A DNA stretch of 64,000 nucleotides, from NCBI RefSeq assembly GCF_000972865.1, contig NZ_CP011144.1, forward strand, positions 1,302,001-1,366,000, in the 5' to 3' direction. A model generated the notes under the pieces. The model saw only the letters and a list, made by a program, of their open reading frames with translations, did no database searches and was not told the origin of the DNA. Shown piece after piece: positions 16,276-26,609 of the stretch (within the stretch, counting starts at the first letter, position 1; every line of letters starts with the position of its first letter). The position numbers and the translations under genes are program-made. The stretch is from Pseudoxanthomonas suwonensis. Lineage in GTDB: Bacteria; Pseudomonadota; Gammaproteobacteria; Xanthomonadales; Xanthomonadaceae.

Positions 16276-18633
16276 TCAGAACTTCGCGCTCAGGGTCACG
16301 CCGACGGTACGGAACGCGTCGGGCGGCGTCACCCGGAAATAGCCGCCCGGGTTGAGCGTGCCGCCCGGGAACAGCGCATAGAAGCGCTGGTCCAGCAGGT
16401 TGCGCGCGTACACGCCCACGCGCCAGCGCCCGTCCTGGCGGCCGATGCCGACGTTGGCGTTGAGCAGGCCGAACGATTCGGTCATGGAGTTCTCGTCGCC
16501 GGTGATCGCATAGGTGTCGTCGCGCCAGGCCCAGTTCGCGCTCGCATCGAACTTCAGGGCCTGGCCCACGGCGCGCTCGTAGCGGCCGTTGACGCCATAG
16601 CTCAGGCGCGGCGCATCGGCCAGGCGATCGCCGGCGTAGTCGGCGGTCTGCAGCCCGGTGTCCGGGTCGAGGAAGCACAGGCCCGGGCCCGGCGTCGGCG
16701 AGACCGGCTGGTAGGTGTAGCAGGCGCCCAGGAACTCCTGGTAGGTGGCGTCGTTGTAGACGGCGTTGAAACCCAAGGTCAGGCCCTTGCTGACCCGCCA
16801 GTCGCTCTCCAGCTCCACGCCGCGGGCGCGCATGTGGCCGGCATTGGTCAGCGAGAAGACCGGCGTCGGCGCATCGAGGTCGAGCGCCTGCGCCTGGAAG
16901 TCGTAGAAGTCGGACTGGTAGAAGCTCACGTTGAGCAGCATCGCCCCGTCCAGCAGGGTGGACTTGAGGCCGAACTCGAAGCTGTCCACCTGCTCGGGCC
17001 TGACTTCGCGCACCACGCCGCTGCTGCCGTCGATCGCCGGCCCCTTGTAGCCGCGTGCATACGAGGCGTACACCATCAGCGCGTCGGTCGGCTGCCACTG
17101 CAGGCCGGCGCGGCCGGACACGTCGCTGGCCTCGACCGAGCCGTCGTACGGCTGGTTGGTGCCCAGCGACACCACGGGGAACGGCAACGGCGTTATCCAC
17201 ATCCGGCCGGTGACCCGGTCCCGGGTATAGCGCGCGCCGGCGAACAGCTTGAGCGTATCGGAGACCGCCCAGGTCGCCTCGCCGAACGCGGCGGTGCTGC
17301 GCGTGCCCGAGTCCTGGTCGCGGCGCCCGCCGCCGAGCACGACCTGCGGCATGAGGCCGCACTGCGGCTGGCCGAGGTTGCAGTAGAGCCAGTTGTAGTA
17401 GTCGCCGTACTGGCTGATCCAGCCGGTCACGTCGGTCTTGTAGTAGTAGAGCCCGGCCACGTATTCCACCCGCTCGCCGGAGGGCGAGGTCAGCCGCAGT
17501 TCCTGGGTGAACTGGCTGCCGTCCACCCCGCCCTCGCTGTGATCGAACATGCTGGACGGCGAGGCGTCCAGGTCCGAGAACTGGACCTGCTGCATCTGCC
17601 GCCAGGCGGTGATCGAGGTCAGCGTGCTCGCGCCTATCGTGTAGTCGATCTTGAGCGATGCCGCGTCCGTGGACATGTCGGTGGACACGTCGGCGTTGTG
17701 GAACGCCTTGAACACGCCCGTCCCCGGCCGCGGATCGAAGCCGGCGAACTGGGCGTTGTAGAAGATCGTCGCCCAGTCGGTCGGGCCGGCCGGCGTGCCC
17801 AGGGTATGGATGGTGTAACCGTCGCGGCTGAAGCCGTCCTGGTGCTCGGCGGAGAGCAGCACCGAGAGATCGTCGCTGGCCCACCACAGCGCCTTGGCGC
17901 GCAGGCCGCTGTTGCGCCGGTCGCCCAGCGCCTTGCCGTCCTGCAGCTCGAACGGGATGCCGCCGTCCTGCTCGGTGTAGAACCCGGCCAGGCGCACGGC
18001 GAACGTGTCGCCGGCCGGCAGGTTCAGCGCCGCGCGGGCGATGCGCTCGTTGCGCTCGCCCAGCATGACGGTGCCCTCCCCGCTCACCTTGCCCATGCTC
18101 GGATCGCGGGTGACGATCTGGATCACGCCGGCGGTGGAGTTCTTTCCGAACAGCGTGCCCTGCGGGCCGCGCAGCACTTCGACCCGGTCGATGTCGGCGA
18201 AGCCGGCCGGGCCGGGGTCGCGCGTCAGGCCGATGACCACGCCGTCCACCACCATGCCCACGCTCTGCTCCACGCCCGAGTCGTAGGTCTGGGTACCGAT
18301 GCCGCGGATCTGGTAGCCGCCGCCGCTGCCTACCGGATTGGTACTGGAGAAGGTCAGGTTCGGCACCAGGTACTGCAGGTCGGTGGCCTCGCGGACGTTG
18401 GCGCCGGCCAGCTTCTGCGCCGAGACCGCGCTCACCGAGATCGGCACCTGCTGCATCGACGCCTCGCGCCGGGTCGCGGTCACGGTGACCGTGTCCAGCC
18501 TCACCACGTCGTCGCTCGCGCCGGCATCGGCCGCTGCCGTCTCTTGCTGCTGCCCGGACGCTTGCGCGGACGTGGCGAGGCAAACCGATGCCAGCAGGGC
18601 TGCCTGCACGGCCTGGGCCAGAACATTCTTCAT
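16276..18633 (-). CDS. TonB-dependent outer-membrane receptor
   Basis: The 785-residue protein has a signal peptide (cleavage near SAQAS), the plug domain from about residue 45 (VTVTATRREASMQQVPISVS, then IRGIGTQTYDSG and VLRGPQGTLFGKNSTAG), and a beta-barrel ending with the aromatic residue in TVGVTLSAKF. It imports large substrates using TonB energy. Its place at the head of a GH1-GH3 operon suggests a glycoside or glycosylated compound as ligand. A GGAGGGG site precedes the ATG, and paired palindromes lie about 100 bp upstream. It is the most upstream gene of the operon. Confidence 0.93.
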   Translation of the reverse strand: MKNVLAQAVQAALLASVCLATSAQASGQQQETAAADAGASDDVVRLDTVTVTATRREASMQQVPISVSAVSAQKLAGANVREATDLQYLVPNLTFSSTNPVGSGGGYQIRGIGTQTYDSGVEQSVGMVVDGVVIGLTRDPGPAGFADIDRVEVLRGPQGTLFGKNSTAGVIQIVTRDPSMGKVSGEGTVMLGERNERIARAALNLPAGDTFAVRLAGFYTEQDGGIPFELQDGKALGDRRNSGLRAKALWWASDDLSVLLSAEHQDGFSRDGYTIHTLGTPAGPTDWATIFYNAQFAGFDPRPGTGVFKAFHNADVSTDMSTDAASLKIDYTIGASTLTSITAWRQMQQVQFSDLDASPSSMFDHSEGGVDGSQFTQELRLTSPSGERVEYVAGLYYYKTDVTGWISQYGDYYNWLYCNLGQPQCGLMPQVVLGGGRRDQDSGTRSTAAFGEATWAVSDTLKLFAGARYTRDRVTGRMWITPLPFPVVSLGTNQPYDGSVEASDVSGRAGLQWQPTDALMVYASYARGYKGPAIDGSSGVVREVRPEQVDSFEFGLKSTLLDGAMLLNVSFYQSDFYDFQAQALDLDAPTPVFSLTNAGHMRARGVELESDWRVSKGLTLGFNAVYNDATYQEFLGACYTYQPVSPTPGPGLCFLDPDTGLQTADYAGDRLADAPRLSYGVNGRYERAVGQALKFDASANWAWRDDTYAITGDENSMTESFGLLNANVGIGRQDGRWRVGVYARNLLDQRFYALFPGGTLNPGGYFRVTPPDAFRTVGVTLSAKF

Positions 18634-18735
18634 TTTTCCCCTCCGGATGGTTGACCGGCATGGCACCGGTGGTGCCGCGCCGTTGGCGCGCTCGTCGTTC
18701 CGGCCGCGTGCTCGAACCGCGACGGCTCGATTTGC

Positions 18736-18772
18736 AGTCAACCATGATTGTTATTTGTAGTCAACACTGACT
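18736..18772 (-). promoter_or_regulatory. tandem AGTC-N6-GACT operators upstream of the TonB receptor operon
   Basis: AGTC-AACCAT-GATT (18736-18749) and AGTC-AACACT-GACT (18759-18772) are centred 23 bp apart, about two helical turns, in AT-rich DNA upstream of the TonB receptor. The same core occurs before the GH20 operon at 23931-23944. The nearby TetR regulator is the likely binder; this is inference. Confidence 0.6.
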
Positions 18773-18823
18773 GTTTTTTGTTTTTCCTTGTGCGTCAGAC
18801 AGTTGCGCCCTTCCAGAGTGGTG

Positions 18824-18852
18824 CGCCGCAGCATTGCGGCGGTTTTTTTTTC
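18824..18852 (+). terminator. orphan intrinsic terminator on the plus strand
   Basis: CGCCGCA (18824-18830) pairs with TGCGGCG (18835-18841) around loop GCAT, followed by a run of nine or more T residues. No plus-strand gene precedes it within the locus, so it may end a short untranslated transcript or block read-through from the divergent promoter region. Confidence 0.6.
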
Positions 18853-19115
18853 TTCGCGACGGGGGATGAGCTGGCAGCGCACTGCGCAGGTGACCGCGAC
18901 CGCCGACGGCAACAGCAACGGCAAGAGCGTCGGGCGTGGTCGACTTCGGTCTGAGCCGCGGCGGGCCGGGAGTATTGGGGTCGTCTCGACGGCACATCCC
19001 TGTGCCGACTCGCCGACGCGGACATCCCTGGCCGCTGCCGCAATACTCCGCCACGTCTTCGGGAGCTTTGGCGTCGTGGCTCCGTTTACAGCCGACAGCC
19101 GCAAGCCTGGGCTTT

Positions 19116-19209
19116 TGTAGGAGCGGGCATGACCGCGACGCGACGCCGTTGGCACAGGCGACGCCCTCCTGATTCCGACGCCCGTGTCGCGGTCATGCCC
19201 GCTCCTACA
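19116..19209. repeat. TGTAGGAGC-type long palindromic repeat
   Basis: The element opens with TGTAGGAGCGGGCATGACCG and closes with its inverse complement ending GCTCCTACA; the outer 20+ bp arms pair almost perfectly around a GC-rich middle. Six related copies lie at 44.5-44.7 and 47.5-48.1 kb. Confidence 0.85.
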
Positions 19210-19689
19210 GAAGGCAGCCCCGCCGCAGGTTTTCCCCCTCCCTTTCGCCGCAGGCGAAGGGCCGGGCCGGGGAGGGGTGCCTTTGCTGTTGCACCTCCGA
19301 TCGGAGCCACAACCTCAAAGCTCCCGAGGCCGTCGTGCCCAGGGGGTCTGGCGCAAGCAGCACAGGGATGTGCTGCGGTCGCGACTCGGAGGCAGGACGC
19401 CGCAGCGGAGCGATGGGCCAGACCCCCAGGGCATGGCGGACCCTTCCGAAGCGAGGCTTCTGCCTTGCAGGTGCCGGCGCATGCGGGACCGCCTGGTGCC
19501 AGCCGCTTGCTGAACCGGGGAGAGATTGGCGTGCCGGGCGCGACGCAGCCGTCGCGGAGCGTCCATGCGCGAAAGGTGCGGAAGCGGACGCCGGCGGTGA
19601 CTACACCCGTCCACGCCGGCCGGCGCGAGTTTCAAGGTTGCGATGCGCGTCCCAGGACACCGCGCTCCGACGGGCGAGCGAAGGTCCGC

Positions 19690-20574
<885 letters not shown>

Positions 20575-20617
20575 GGAGTGTCTCCTCGGGTGAAGGGTGG
20601 ATGCGCAGGCGCGGCGG

Positions 20618-21691
20618 TCACGTCGCGGGCGGCGCCCCGTCGCCCGCCGCGACTGGCGCAGGCGTGCCGTCGCGGGTCCAGCGGTCCAGGGACTCCAGCG
20701 TCGCCTCCAGCACCCGCGTGGCGCCTGGCGTATCGAACCGGAACTGGAATTCGTGCGGATACGCTTCGTCCTGCCCGCCGTCGAAGAACATCCACTGCGT
20801 CGGCACGCCGGCGGCCTGCAGCGCATCGGCCATGCGCTGCGACTGCGGTGCGAGCGGATCGCCGTTGCCGGCCACGATCAGCGTCGGCGGGAAGCGCCCG
20901 TCGACCAGCTGGTGCAGCGTGGTCCAGCGCACCTGCCCGTCCGGGTCGGGATCCTTCTCGCCCAGGTACGCCCAGCGCACCAGCCGGCCGAAGCGCTCCA
21001 TGTCCGGCGCCACCTTCGCCTGCGGACCGACCAGGAACTGGTACGTACCTGAGAACAGCAGCATGCCGCGCAGCCGGTTGGCCGCGATCGTCGGTGCCAG
21101 GCCGGTCGCCTGCGCATAGTCCGGATCGACGATGGCCAGGGCCGCCTGGGCGGCGATGTGTGCGCCGGCCGAGTCGCCGCCCAGCACGATGCGCGAAGGA
21201 TCCACATGCAGCTCTTCGGCATGGGCCTGGAGGTGGTGCAGCGCCTGCATCACCTGCCGGACCTGCACCGGATAGCGCTGCTCGGGCGCCTTGGAGTATT
21301 CGATCGCGATGCCCACGTAGCCGTGCACCGCCAGTTGCGGCAGGTAGGCTTCCAGGGCGTCCTTGGTGCCGTCGATGAAGCCGCCGCCATGGACCCAGAC
21401 CACCGCCGGCAGCGGCGCGCTGGCATCGCCCGGCCGGTAGACATCCATGCGCGTGTCGGGATTGCCGCCGCCTGGCGCGTAGCCGACGTCGCGCAGCACC
21501 GTGACTTCGCCGCTGGCCAGCAGCGTCTGCGCTTCCAGCGAACCGGGCACCTCGCTGAAGGCGCCGTGGTGGCGGATCAGCATCACCGCCGGCACGGGGC
21601 TGAGCTTCATCCAGGCCAGGCCGGCGCCCACCAGCAGCACCAGGGCCAGCAGCAGCCACGCCAGCAGACGCAGTATGCGACGCAGGATCAC
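20618..21691 (-). CDS. alpha/beta hydrolase of the hormone-sensitive-lipase/carboxylesterase type
   Basis: The 357-residue protein starts with an N-terminal membrane anchor (about residues 3-25, rich in Leu) and continues with a hydrolase_3 fold: oxyanion motif VVWVHGGGFIDG, nucleophile elbow VLGGDSAGAHIAAQ, and the catalytic Asp and His in GNGDPLAP and DEAYPHEF. It is probably an esterase facing the periplasm. The start is a GTG overlapping the GH20 stop by 4 nt (GTGA). Context points to de-esterification of glycan substrates together with the GH20 and SGNH enzymes. Confidence 0.88.
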   Translation of the reverse strand: MILRRILRLLAWLLLALVLLVGAGLAWMKLSPVPAVMLIRHHGAFSEVPGSLEAQTLLASGEVTVLRDVGYAPGGGNPDTRMDVYRPGDASAPLPAVVWVHGGGFIDGTKDALEAYLPQLAVHGYVGIAIEYSKAPEQRYPVQVRQVMQALHHLQAHAEELHVDPSRIVLGGDSAGAHIAAQAALAIVDPDYAQATGLAPTIAANRLRGMLLFSGTYQFLVGPQAKVAPDMERFGRLVRWAYLGEKDPDPDGQVRWTTLHQLVDGRFPPTLIVAGNGDPLAPQSQRMADALQAAGVPTQWMFFDGGQDEAYPHEFQFRFDTPGATRVLEATLESLDRWTRDGTPAPVAAGDGAPPAT

Positions 21692-23919
21692 TGCCCCTCC
21701 GCGGCATCGAGCAGGCGTTCCACTCCGGTCACGACCGCGATGATCAGGTCGGCCGGCGGCTGCTGCGGACTGACGATGCTGGCGAACAGCGACGAGGAGG
21801 CCTGTGCCTGCGCGTGCAGCTCGGCGATATGCGCGCGCGCGTCGGCGAGCCATGCCGCATCGGGCCGTGTGTCCGCACCCAAATGGGCGATGGCTGCCAG
21901 GCCGATGTCCGCGAGCCGGGCGGTGGCCGCGGAAGCCGGCAGTGCGGCTTCCAGTGCCGGTCGACCGGCCGCGACGACCCGGTAGCGCGCGTCGTTGGCC
22001 TTCCAGCCCTGCATCCGTGCGGCCAGCGTGGCTCCGAGACCGCGCTCGCCGGCGGCGAAGCGCGCAGCCTCCAGGTTGAAGGCCAGCGCTACCGGGTTGG
22101 ATGGCGTGGCGATGTCGGCCGGCGCGGTGAACTGCTGCACCGGGATCGGCTGCTTGCGGATGTAGGCGTGCATGCTGTGCATGTGGGCGAAGTTGCGCAC
22201 CGGCGCGGTGATGTCGGCCAGTGCGGCGACCACCTCGGCATCGCCCGGCGCCAGCCGCTCGGCCATGCGTCGGCGGTTGCCGCGCGCCTGCAGGCCCAGC
22301 CGGTCGAGCTGGCCATCGAGCAGGACCAGGCGGCGGTTCATGTCGTCCACGTCGCGCACGGACTCGGGCGACCAGAACCGTTCGGCCAGCGCGGCCAGCC
22401 GCGGCCACAGGCGGCTGTCGAGCAGTTCGTCGGTGACCAGTTCCGACCACAGCGGCGCTTCCGCGCCCCGCACCAGTGCCTTCTGCGCGTCCGACAGCGC
22501 CAGCCCCGGCTGGATCACCTGGCTCTCGGGAAACACCGCCGACAGCGCCGGCCTGTCGATCGCCTTGACCTTCGCATGGATGGCCGGCTCGATGCCGGCG
22601 GCGGCCGCGTCGGTGGGATCGCGCAGGTAGTAGACCTCCGCGGGTTCCAGGTAGTCGAGGTAGTAGCCGGCGGACACCACGACCGGATGGCCGGCCTGGG
22701 TGGCGGTGTGGACGAAGTTGGAACTGGTCCACGCCTGGATGTAGGTCGAGCGGGGAATGTCGCCATGCACGATCTCCTCCCAGCCGATCATCGCCTTGCC
22801 CAGGCCGTCGACGATGCCGTGCACCCGGGTCATGAAATGGCCCTGCAGCGCCTCCTTGTCCTCCAGCCCATGGGCGGCCATGTAGGCCTGGATCCGCGGG
22901 TTGGACGCCCAGTCCTCTCCGCCGACCTCGTCGCCGCCGGCGTGGAAGTACGGATCCGGGAACAGCGCGGCCATCTCGCCGAACAGTGTCTCCAGGAAGG
23001 CGTAGGTGTCGGGGTTGGAGGGATCGAGCACCGCACCGAACCGCGAGGCGGGCGTGTCCGCGGATCCGTACTGGGGATAGGCGCGGACGATCGCGCCCGC
23101 ATGGCCCGGCACGTCGAACTCGGGTACGACGCGCACCCCGCGCTCGGCCGCATAGGCCACCAGTTCGCGGACCTGGGCCTGGGTGTAGTACTGCCCGTGC
23201 TCGCCTGCGGTGAGCTTCGGGAACGCCAGGCTCTCGACCCGGAATCCTTCGTTGTCGCTCAGGTGCAGGTGCAGCACGTTGAGCTTGACCTGCTCCATCG
23301 CGTCGATCTGGCGCTTGAGGGTCTCGAGCGTCATGAAATGGCGCGCGGTGTCGACCATGACGCCGCGCCACGGGAACCGCGGCCGGTCGCGGATCGTGGC
23401 GGCCGGCAGCGACCAGCCGCCGTCGTGCCCCTGCAGCATCTGCCGGAGCGTGGCCAGCGCGCGCAGCACGCCCAGTTCCGAGCGGGCGCGCACGTCGATG
23501 CCGCCGGCCGCCACCGTCAGCGTGTAGCCCTCGTCCTGCGCATGCAGCGCCGCCGTCGACATGCCCGGCGCGCAGCAATCGATCGCCAGCGGGATGCCGG
23601 TGTCCGGCCAGCGGTCGATGCCGGAAAGCGTGCGCATGTCGCGGGCGAAGCGCGCGACGGCCGCGTCCAGCACGGGACCGCGGTCGCCCTTCCAGCGCAC
23701 GTCGAAGGCGCCTTCGTATTGCAGGCGGCCCTGCCCGGCGATGGCGGGAGACGCCGGCTGCGGCATCAGCCCGGACGCGGCGGCCTGTACCCGTGGTGCC
23801 GACAGCACGAGCACGCCGATGGCCGCCACCAGCAGCAGGTCGCGCAACGTGCCTGCGTACCGCCCTGTCCGGGCGCTGCCCGGGGCGGATCGCACTGGCC
23901 GGGCGGTGCGGTCGCGCAT
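21688..23919 (-). CDS. glycoside hydrolase family 20 beta-N-acetylhexosaminidase
   Basis: The 743-residue protein has a basic N terminus and signal segment (DLLLVAAIGVLVLSAPRVQA), a GH20b-like N-terminal domain, and a barrel with the catalytic Asp-Glu pair in FHAGGDEVGGEDW (assisted catalysis by the substrate acetamido group). DVPGHAG and the terminal helical region are also visible. It removes terminal GlcNAc/GalNAc residues, for instance from chitin fragments or glycoproteins. I used the ATG at 23919; a TTG two codons upstream is the alternative. No clear ribosome-binding site is seen because a perfect palindrome lies directly upstream. Confidence 0.92.
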   Translation of the reverse strand: MRDRTARPVRSAPGSARTGRYAGTLRDLLLVAAIGVLVLSAPRVQAAASGLMPQPASPAIAGQGRLQYEGAFDVRWKGDRGPVLDAAVARFARDMRTLSGIDRWPDTGIPLAIDCCAPGMSTAALHAQDEGYTLTVAAGGIDVRARSELGVLRALATLRQMLQGHDGGWSLPAATIRDRPRFPWRGVMVDTARHFMTLETLKRQIDAMEQVKLNVLHLHLSDNEGFRVESLAFPKLTAGEHGQYYTQAQVRELVAYAAERGVRVVPEFDVPGHAGAIVRAYPQYGSADTPASRFGAVLDPSNPDTYAFLETLFGEMAALFPDPYFHAGGDEVGGEDWASNPRIQAYMAAHGLEDKEALQGHFMTRVHGIVDGLGKAMIGWEEIVHGDIPRSTYIQAWTSSNFVHTATQAGHPVVVSAGYYLDYLEPAEVYYLRDPTDAAAAGIEPAIHAKVKAIDRPALSAVFPESQVIQPGLALSDAQKALVRGAEAPLWSELVTDELLDSRLWPRLAALAERFWSPESVRDVDDMNRRLVLLDGQLDRLGLQARGNRRRMAERLAPGDAEVVAALADITAPVRNFAHMHSMHAYIRKQPIPVQQFTAPADIATPSNPVALAFNLEAARFAAGERGLGATLAARMQGWKANDARYRVVAAGRPALEAALPASAATARLADIGLAAIAHLGADTRPDAAWLADARAHIAELHAQAQASSSLFASIVSPQQPPADLIIAVVTGVERLLDAAEGQ

Positions 23920-23923
23920 ATGC

Positions 23924-23951
23924 AATTTCCAGTCAGAATAGACTGGAAATT
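23924..23951 (-). promoter_or_regulatory. perfect 11-bp inverted repeat, operator of the GH20 operon
   Basis: AATTTCCAGTC (23924-23934) and GACTGGAAATT (23941-23951) flank AGAATA. It ends only 4 nt before the GH20 start codon, so a bound repressor would block initiation directly. The AGTC-N6-GACT core matches two sites before the TonB receptor operon. The TetR gene beside it is the natural candidate. Confidence 0.75.
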
Positions 23952-24025
23952 AGTTTGGGCCGATCCGGGCGCTGCCGTCAACTGCCCGCCGCCCGCCGGG
24001 CCATACCGCCGCCGGGAGGCGCCGC

Positions 24026-24832
24026 TCAGGACGCGGCGGGCTTGCCGCCGCGCTTGCGCGGGGCGCGTCCGGCCGGTTCCGCCGTCGCCTGTGGCTCGAA
24101 CTCCACTTCGCTGATGAGCATGCGCTCCAGCAGCGCATAGGACTGCTCGATCTCCGCCGGATCGTTGCTGAGCATGCGCGCCAGCGCCAGGCCACGCATG
24201 GCCCACGCCGCCAGCCGCTGGAGGTCGGTGCGGCCGACGTTGGCCGACTGCACCCAGATGCTGGCGCGCCGGAACGATTCCTGCTCGATCTGCTCCTTCA
24301 ACGGCGCCAGCTGCGCGGCGAAGACCGGGTCGCTGCGCGCGCCCAGCATCAGCTCCAGCACGGCGATGCCGGCCGGATTGCTCAGCCGCTCCCAGGCCAG
24401 GGCGATGAACGCGCGCAGCCTCTGCCTGGCGTCGTAGGGCTTGGCCATCTCTTCGGCGTAGGCCTGCATGTCCGCTTCGTACACACCGCGGTACACGTAC
24501 AGCATGAGGTCCACCCGGGTCGGGAATTGGTGCAGCATCGCGCCGCGGCTGACGCCCGCGTCCTCGGCCACGACCATGGTGGTGGTGGCGGCGTAGCCGC
24601 GGGTGAACAGGGAATGGATCGCCGCCTCCAGCAGGCGCGCGCGGGTGGCCGCGCTGCGGTCCTGCTGCCGGCGCCGTTCCGGTGCCGCTTGCTTGGCGCC
24701 GGCGCTCACGGCCCGGGACCGTGGCGCGGCATGCGCCTTGGCCGGACCCGCCTTGGCCTTGGCGCTGCTGCCGCCGGACTTGTCCCGCGCGGCCGCGGGC
24801 CGCTTGCCGGTGCGTGCTGCCGGCGCGGTCAT
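24026..24832 (-). CDS. TetR family transcriptional regulator
   Basis: About 268 residues. The first ~55 are an Ala/Lys/Arg/Pro-rich basic extension, then the TetR HTH: TRARLLEAAIHSLFTRGYAA, AEDAGVSRGAMLHQFPTRVD. The ligand-binding helical domain follows and the C-terminal tail is again basic (RKRGGK). The basic extensions at both ends are unusual for TetR proteins. It lies just upstream of the GH20 operon, beside the best AGTC-N6-GACT palindrome, and probably represses both glycoside operons. The start is uncertain: ATG 24832 fits the length, but an in-frame ATG at 24895 is possible and neither has a good ribosome-binding site. Confidence 0.85.
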   Translation of the reverse strand: MTAPAARTGKRPAAARDKSGGSSAKAKAGPAKAHAAPRSRAVSAGAKQAAPERRRQQDRSAATRARLLEAAIHSLFTRGYAATTTMVVAEDAGVSRGAMLHQFPTRVDLMLYVYRGVYEADMQAYAEEMAKPYDARQRLRAFIALAWERLSNPAGIAVLELMLGARSDPVFAAQLAPLKEQIEQESFRRASIWVQSANVGRTDLQRLAAWAMRGLALARMLSNDPAEIEQSYALLERMLISEVEFEPQATAEPAGRAPRKRGGKPAAS

Positions 24833-25047
24833 GGGGAACGCCCGCCGGTGCGCCTGTCCACGCTCGCCGACGACGGCCCATGCCGGGTGCGACATGGGTC
24901 GGGGTTCGCAACTCGGTTCACGGATGCATCGCTCCCGTAGTGATGGTGCAAGTGTTCATGGCGCCGGCGCCGCGCGCGGCCGGCATCGGCGACCGCGGGC
25001 CCCGGATCGGACGCGGGCCTGCGCCTTTGGCCCGCGCCGGCCATGGC

Positions 25048-26460
25048 TCAAGGATTACCCAGCGTGTCCTTGTAGACCACTCCGTCCTTCATGATGACCT
25101 TGAAGCTCTGCTCGGGACGGGTGATCAGCGAGATGTCCACGGTCGGGTCGCCGTCGACCAGCAGCAGGTCGGCCAGCGCGCCTTCCTTCACCACGCCGAC
25201 CTCGCCGGGATAGGGATTGCGCTTGCCGCTCAGCTGCAGCAGCTCGCCGTTGGTGCCGGTGGCCATGACCAAAGTTTCAGCGGGCGTGTACCAGCGGGTC
25301 AGGCTGGCCAGGATCGCGCCCTGCTGGGCAGCCAGCTCGGCGGAGAACAGCACGTCGGTGCCCCAGGCGGTCTTGAGTCCGTGCTTCTTCGCCAGGTCGT
25401 AGGCGTGGTTGTTGCCGGTGAACACTTCGTCGAACTTGGCCCGCTCCACCGAGCCCGGCGGGAACGCATTGCCCAGCTCGACCGGGAACGGCTGGATGCT
25501 CAGCCAGACGCCATGGCGCGCGATCAGCCGGGCGGTGTCCTCGTCCATCAGGCTGCCGTGCTCGATGACCTTGACCCCCGCATCGATCGCCTCGCGGACG
25601 GCCTGGGACGTGTAGGCATGCACGGTGACATAGGTGCCCCAATTATTGGCCGCCTCCACCGCCGCGCGCAGCTCCGCCGGGGTGAAGGTGATCGCGTCCA
25701 GCGGGCTGTGCGGCGAAGACACGCCGCCGCCGGCGGTCAGCTTGATCTGCGCGGCGCCGCGCATCAGCTGCTCGCGCACGCGCATGCGCACCTCGTCGGG
25801 GCTGTCGGCGATGGCGGTGTCGCCTTCCAGGTCCGTGGGGCCCGGCGCGCCCATCGTCCGCGGCAGATTGGCGGCCTGGCGGAAGTCGCCGTGGCCGCTG
25901 GTCACGCTGATCATCGCCCCGGACCCGTAGATGCGCGGCCCGGGCAGCACGCCCTCGTCCACCGCCTGCTTCAGGCCGAAGGAATTGCCGCCCACGTCGC
26001 GCACGCTGGTGAAGCCGCGCATCAGGGTGCGGGTGGATTCCGCGCCGGCGATCACGGTCAGGTAGCGCTGGTCGCCAGTGAGTATCGCGCCCAGCGACGG
26101 GGCCGCCATCATGCTGTGCCAGTGCGCGTCGATCAGGCCGGGCATGAGCACCCGCCCGCCGCCGTCGATCACGTGCGCGCCGGATTCGGTCTCCAGTCCC
26201 GTGGCGATGCGCTCGATGCGATTGCCGCGGACCAGCACGTCCTGCGCGCCGGAGACGCTGCCGGACACGCCATCGAAGACGCGCACGTTGCGGAACAACA
26301 CCACCTGCGGCGTGGCGCTTGCCGTGGACGTGGGCGCAGGAGCCGGCGCCGGTGCAGTGCCCGGCTGCGGCGCGGCGGTTTCGTGGGTGACGACATCACC
26401 GGTGCATGCCGCAAAGAGCAGACAGGCCGTCGGCAGCATGCTGCGGGCGAGAATGCGCAT
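25048..26460 (-). CDS. amidohydrolase family protein, predicted lipoprotein
   Basis: The 470-residue protein has a lipoprotein signal (CLLFAAC, lipobox cysteine at about 19) and a Pro/Ala-rich linker, then an amidohydrolase barrel. Metal ligands are visible in GLIDAHWHS, the bridging lysine in AAQIKLTAGGG, His in YVTVHAYTS and VIEHGSLM, and Asp in WGTDVLF. It is close to imidazolonepropionase-like and prolidase-type hydrolases that cleave cyclic amides or dipeptides. The substrate cannot be read from sequence. GGAG precedes the ATG. It lies between TetR and the porin gene, on the same strand, with no clear operon partner. Confidence 0.85.
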   Translation of the reverse strand: MRILARSMLPTACLLFAACTGDVVTHETAAPQPGTAPAPAPAPTSTASATPQVVLFRNVRVFDGVSGSVSGAQDVLVRGNRIERIATGLETESGAHVIDGGGRVLMPGLIDAHWHSMMAAPSLGAILTGDQRYLTVIAGAESTRTLMRGFTSVRDVGGNSFGLKQAVDEGVLPGPRIYGSGAMISVTSGHGDFRQAANLPRTMGAPGPTDLEGDTAIADSPDEVRMRVREQLMRGAAQIKLTAGGGVSSPHSPLDAITFTPAELRAAVEAANNWGTYVTVHAYTSQAVREAIDAGVKVIEHGSLMDEDTARLIARHGVWLSIQPFPVELGNAFPPGSVERAKFDEVFTGNNHAYDLAKKHGLKTAWGTDVLFSAELAAQQGAILASLTRWYTPAETLVMATGTNGELLQLSGKRNPYPGEVGVVKEGALADLLLVDGDPTVDISLITRPEQSFKVIMKDGVVYKDTLGNP

Positions 26461-26609
26461 ATCGGTCTCCAGAGGTGGACCGCGACAAAATGCCACACAT
26501 CCGTTCGCACATGTATGACCGGCGTCCGCCCCGCCATTGGCGCACCTTTCCGCCAGCCGTCCGCGCCCCTCGCGGCAATCCCCGCGAAGGCCCGGTCGCC
26601 GGGCGCGTG

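Larger units (their letters stand above)
18773..19689. other. long intergenic region between the two glycoside operons
   Basis: About 900 bp between the promoter of the TonB receptor operon and the end of the SGNH gene. It contains a plus-strand terminator-like hairpin and a 94-bp TGTAGGAGC-type palindromic repeat, both listed separately. The open frames crossing it look like shadows. I see no supported protein gene. Confidence 0.5.

Noticed and set aside
14011..18654. 1547-codon plus-strand frame across the glycosidase operon
   Set aside because: It spans three genes read on the opposite strand and has shadow composition; the minus-strand GH3, GH1 and TonB receptor are clear.
14774..18745. 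1323-codon minus-strand frame covering the TonB receptor and GH1 genes out of frame
   Set aside because: Same-strand shadow, Arg/Gly/Ala-rich, crossing the boundaries of two well-supported genes.
20618..23578. 986-codon frame apparently fusing a large protein to the alpha/beta hydrolase
   Set aside because: Only the last 357 codons are real; the upstream part runs out of frame inside the GH20 gene, and a GTG overlapping the GH20 stop gives a natural start.
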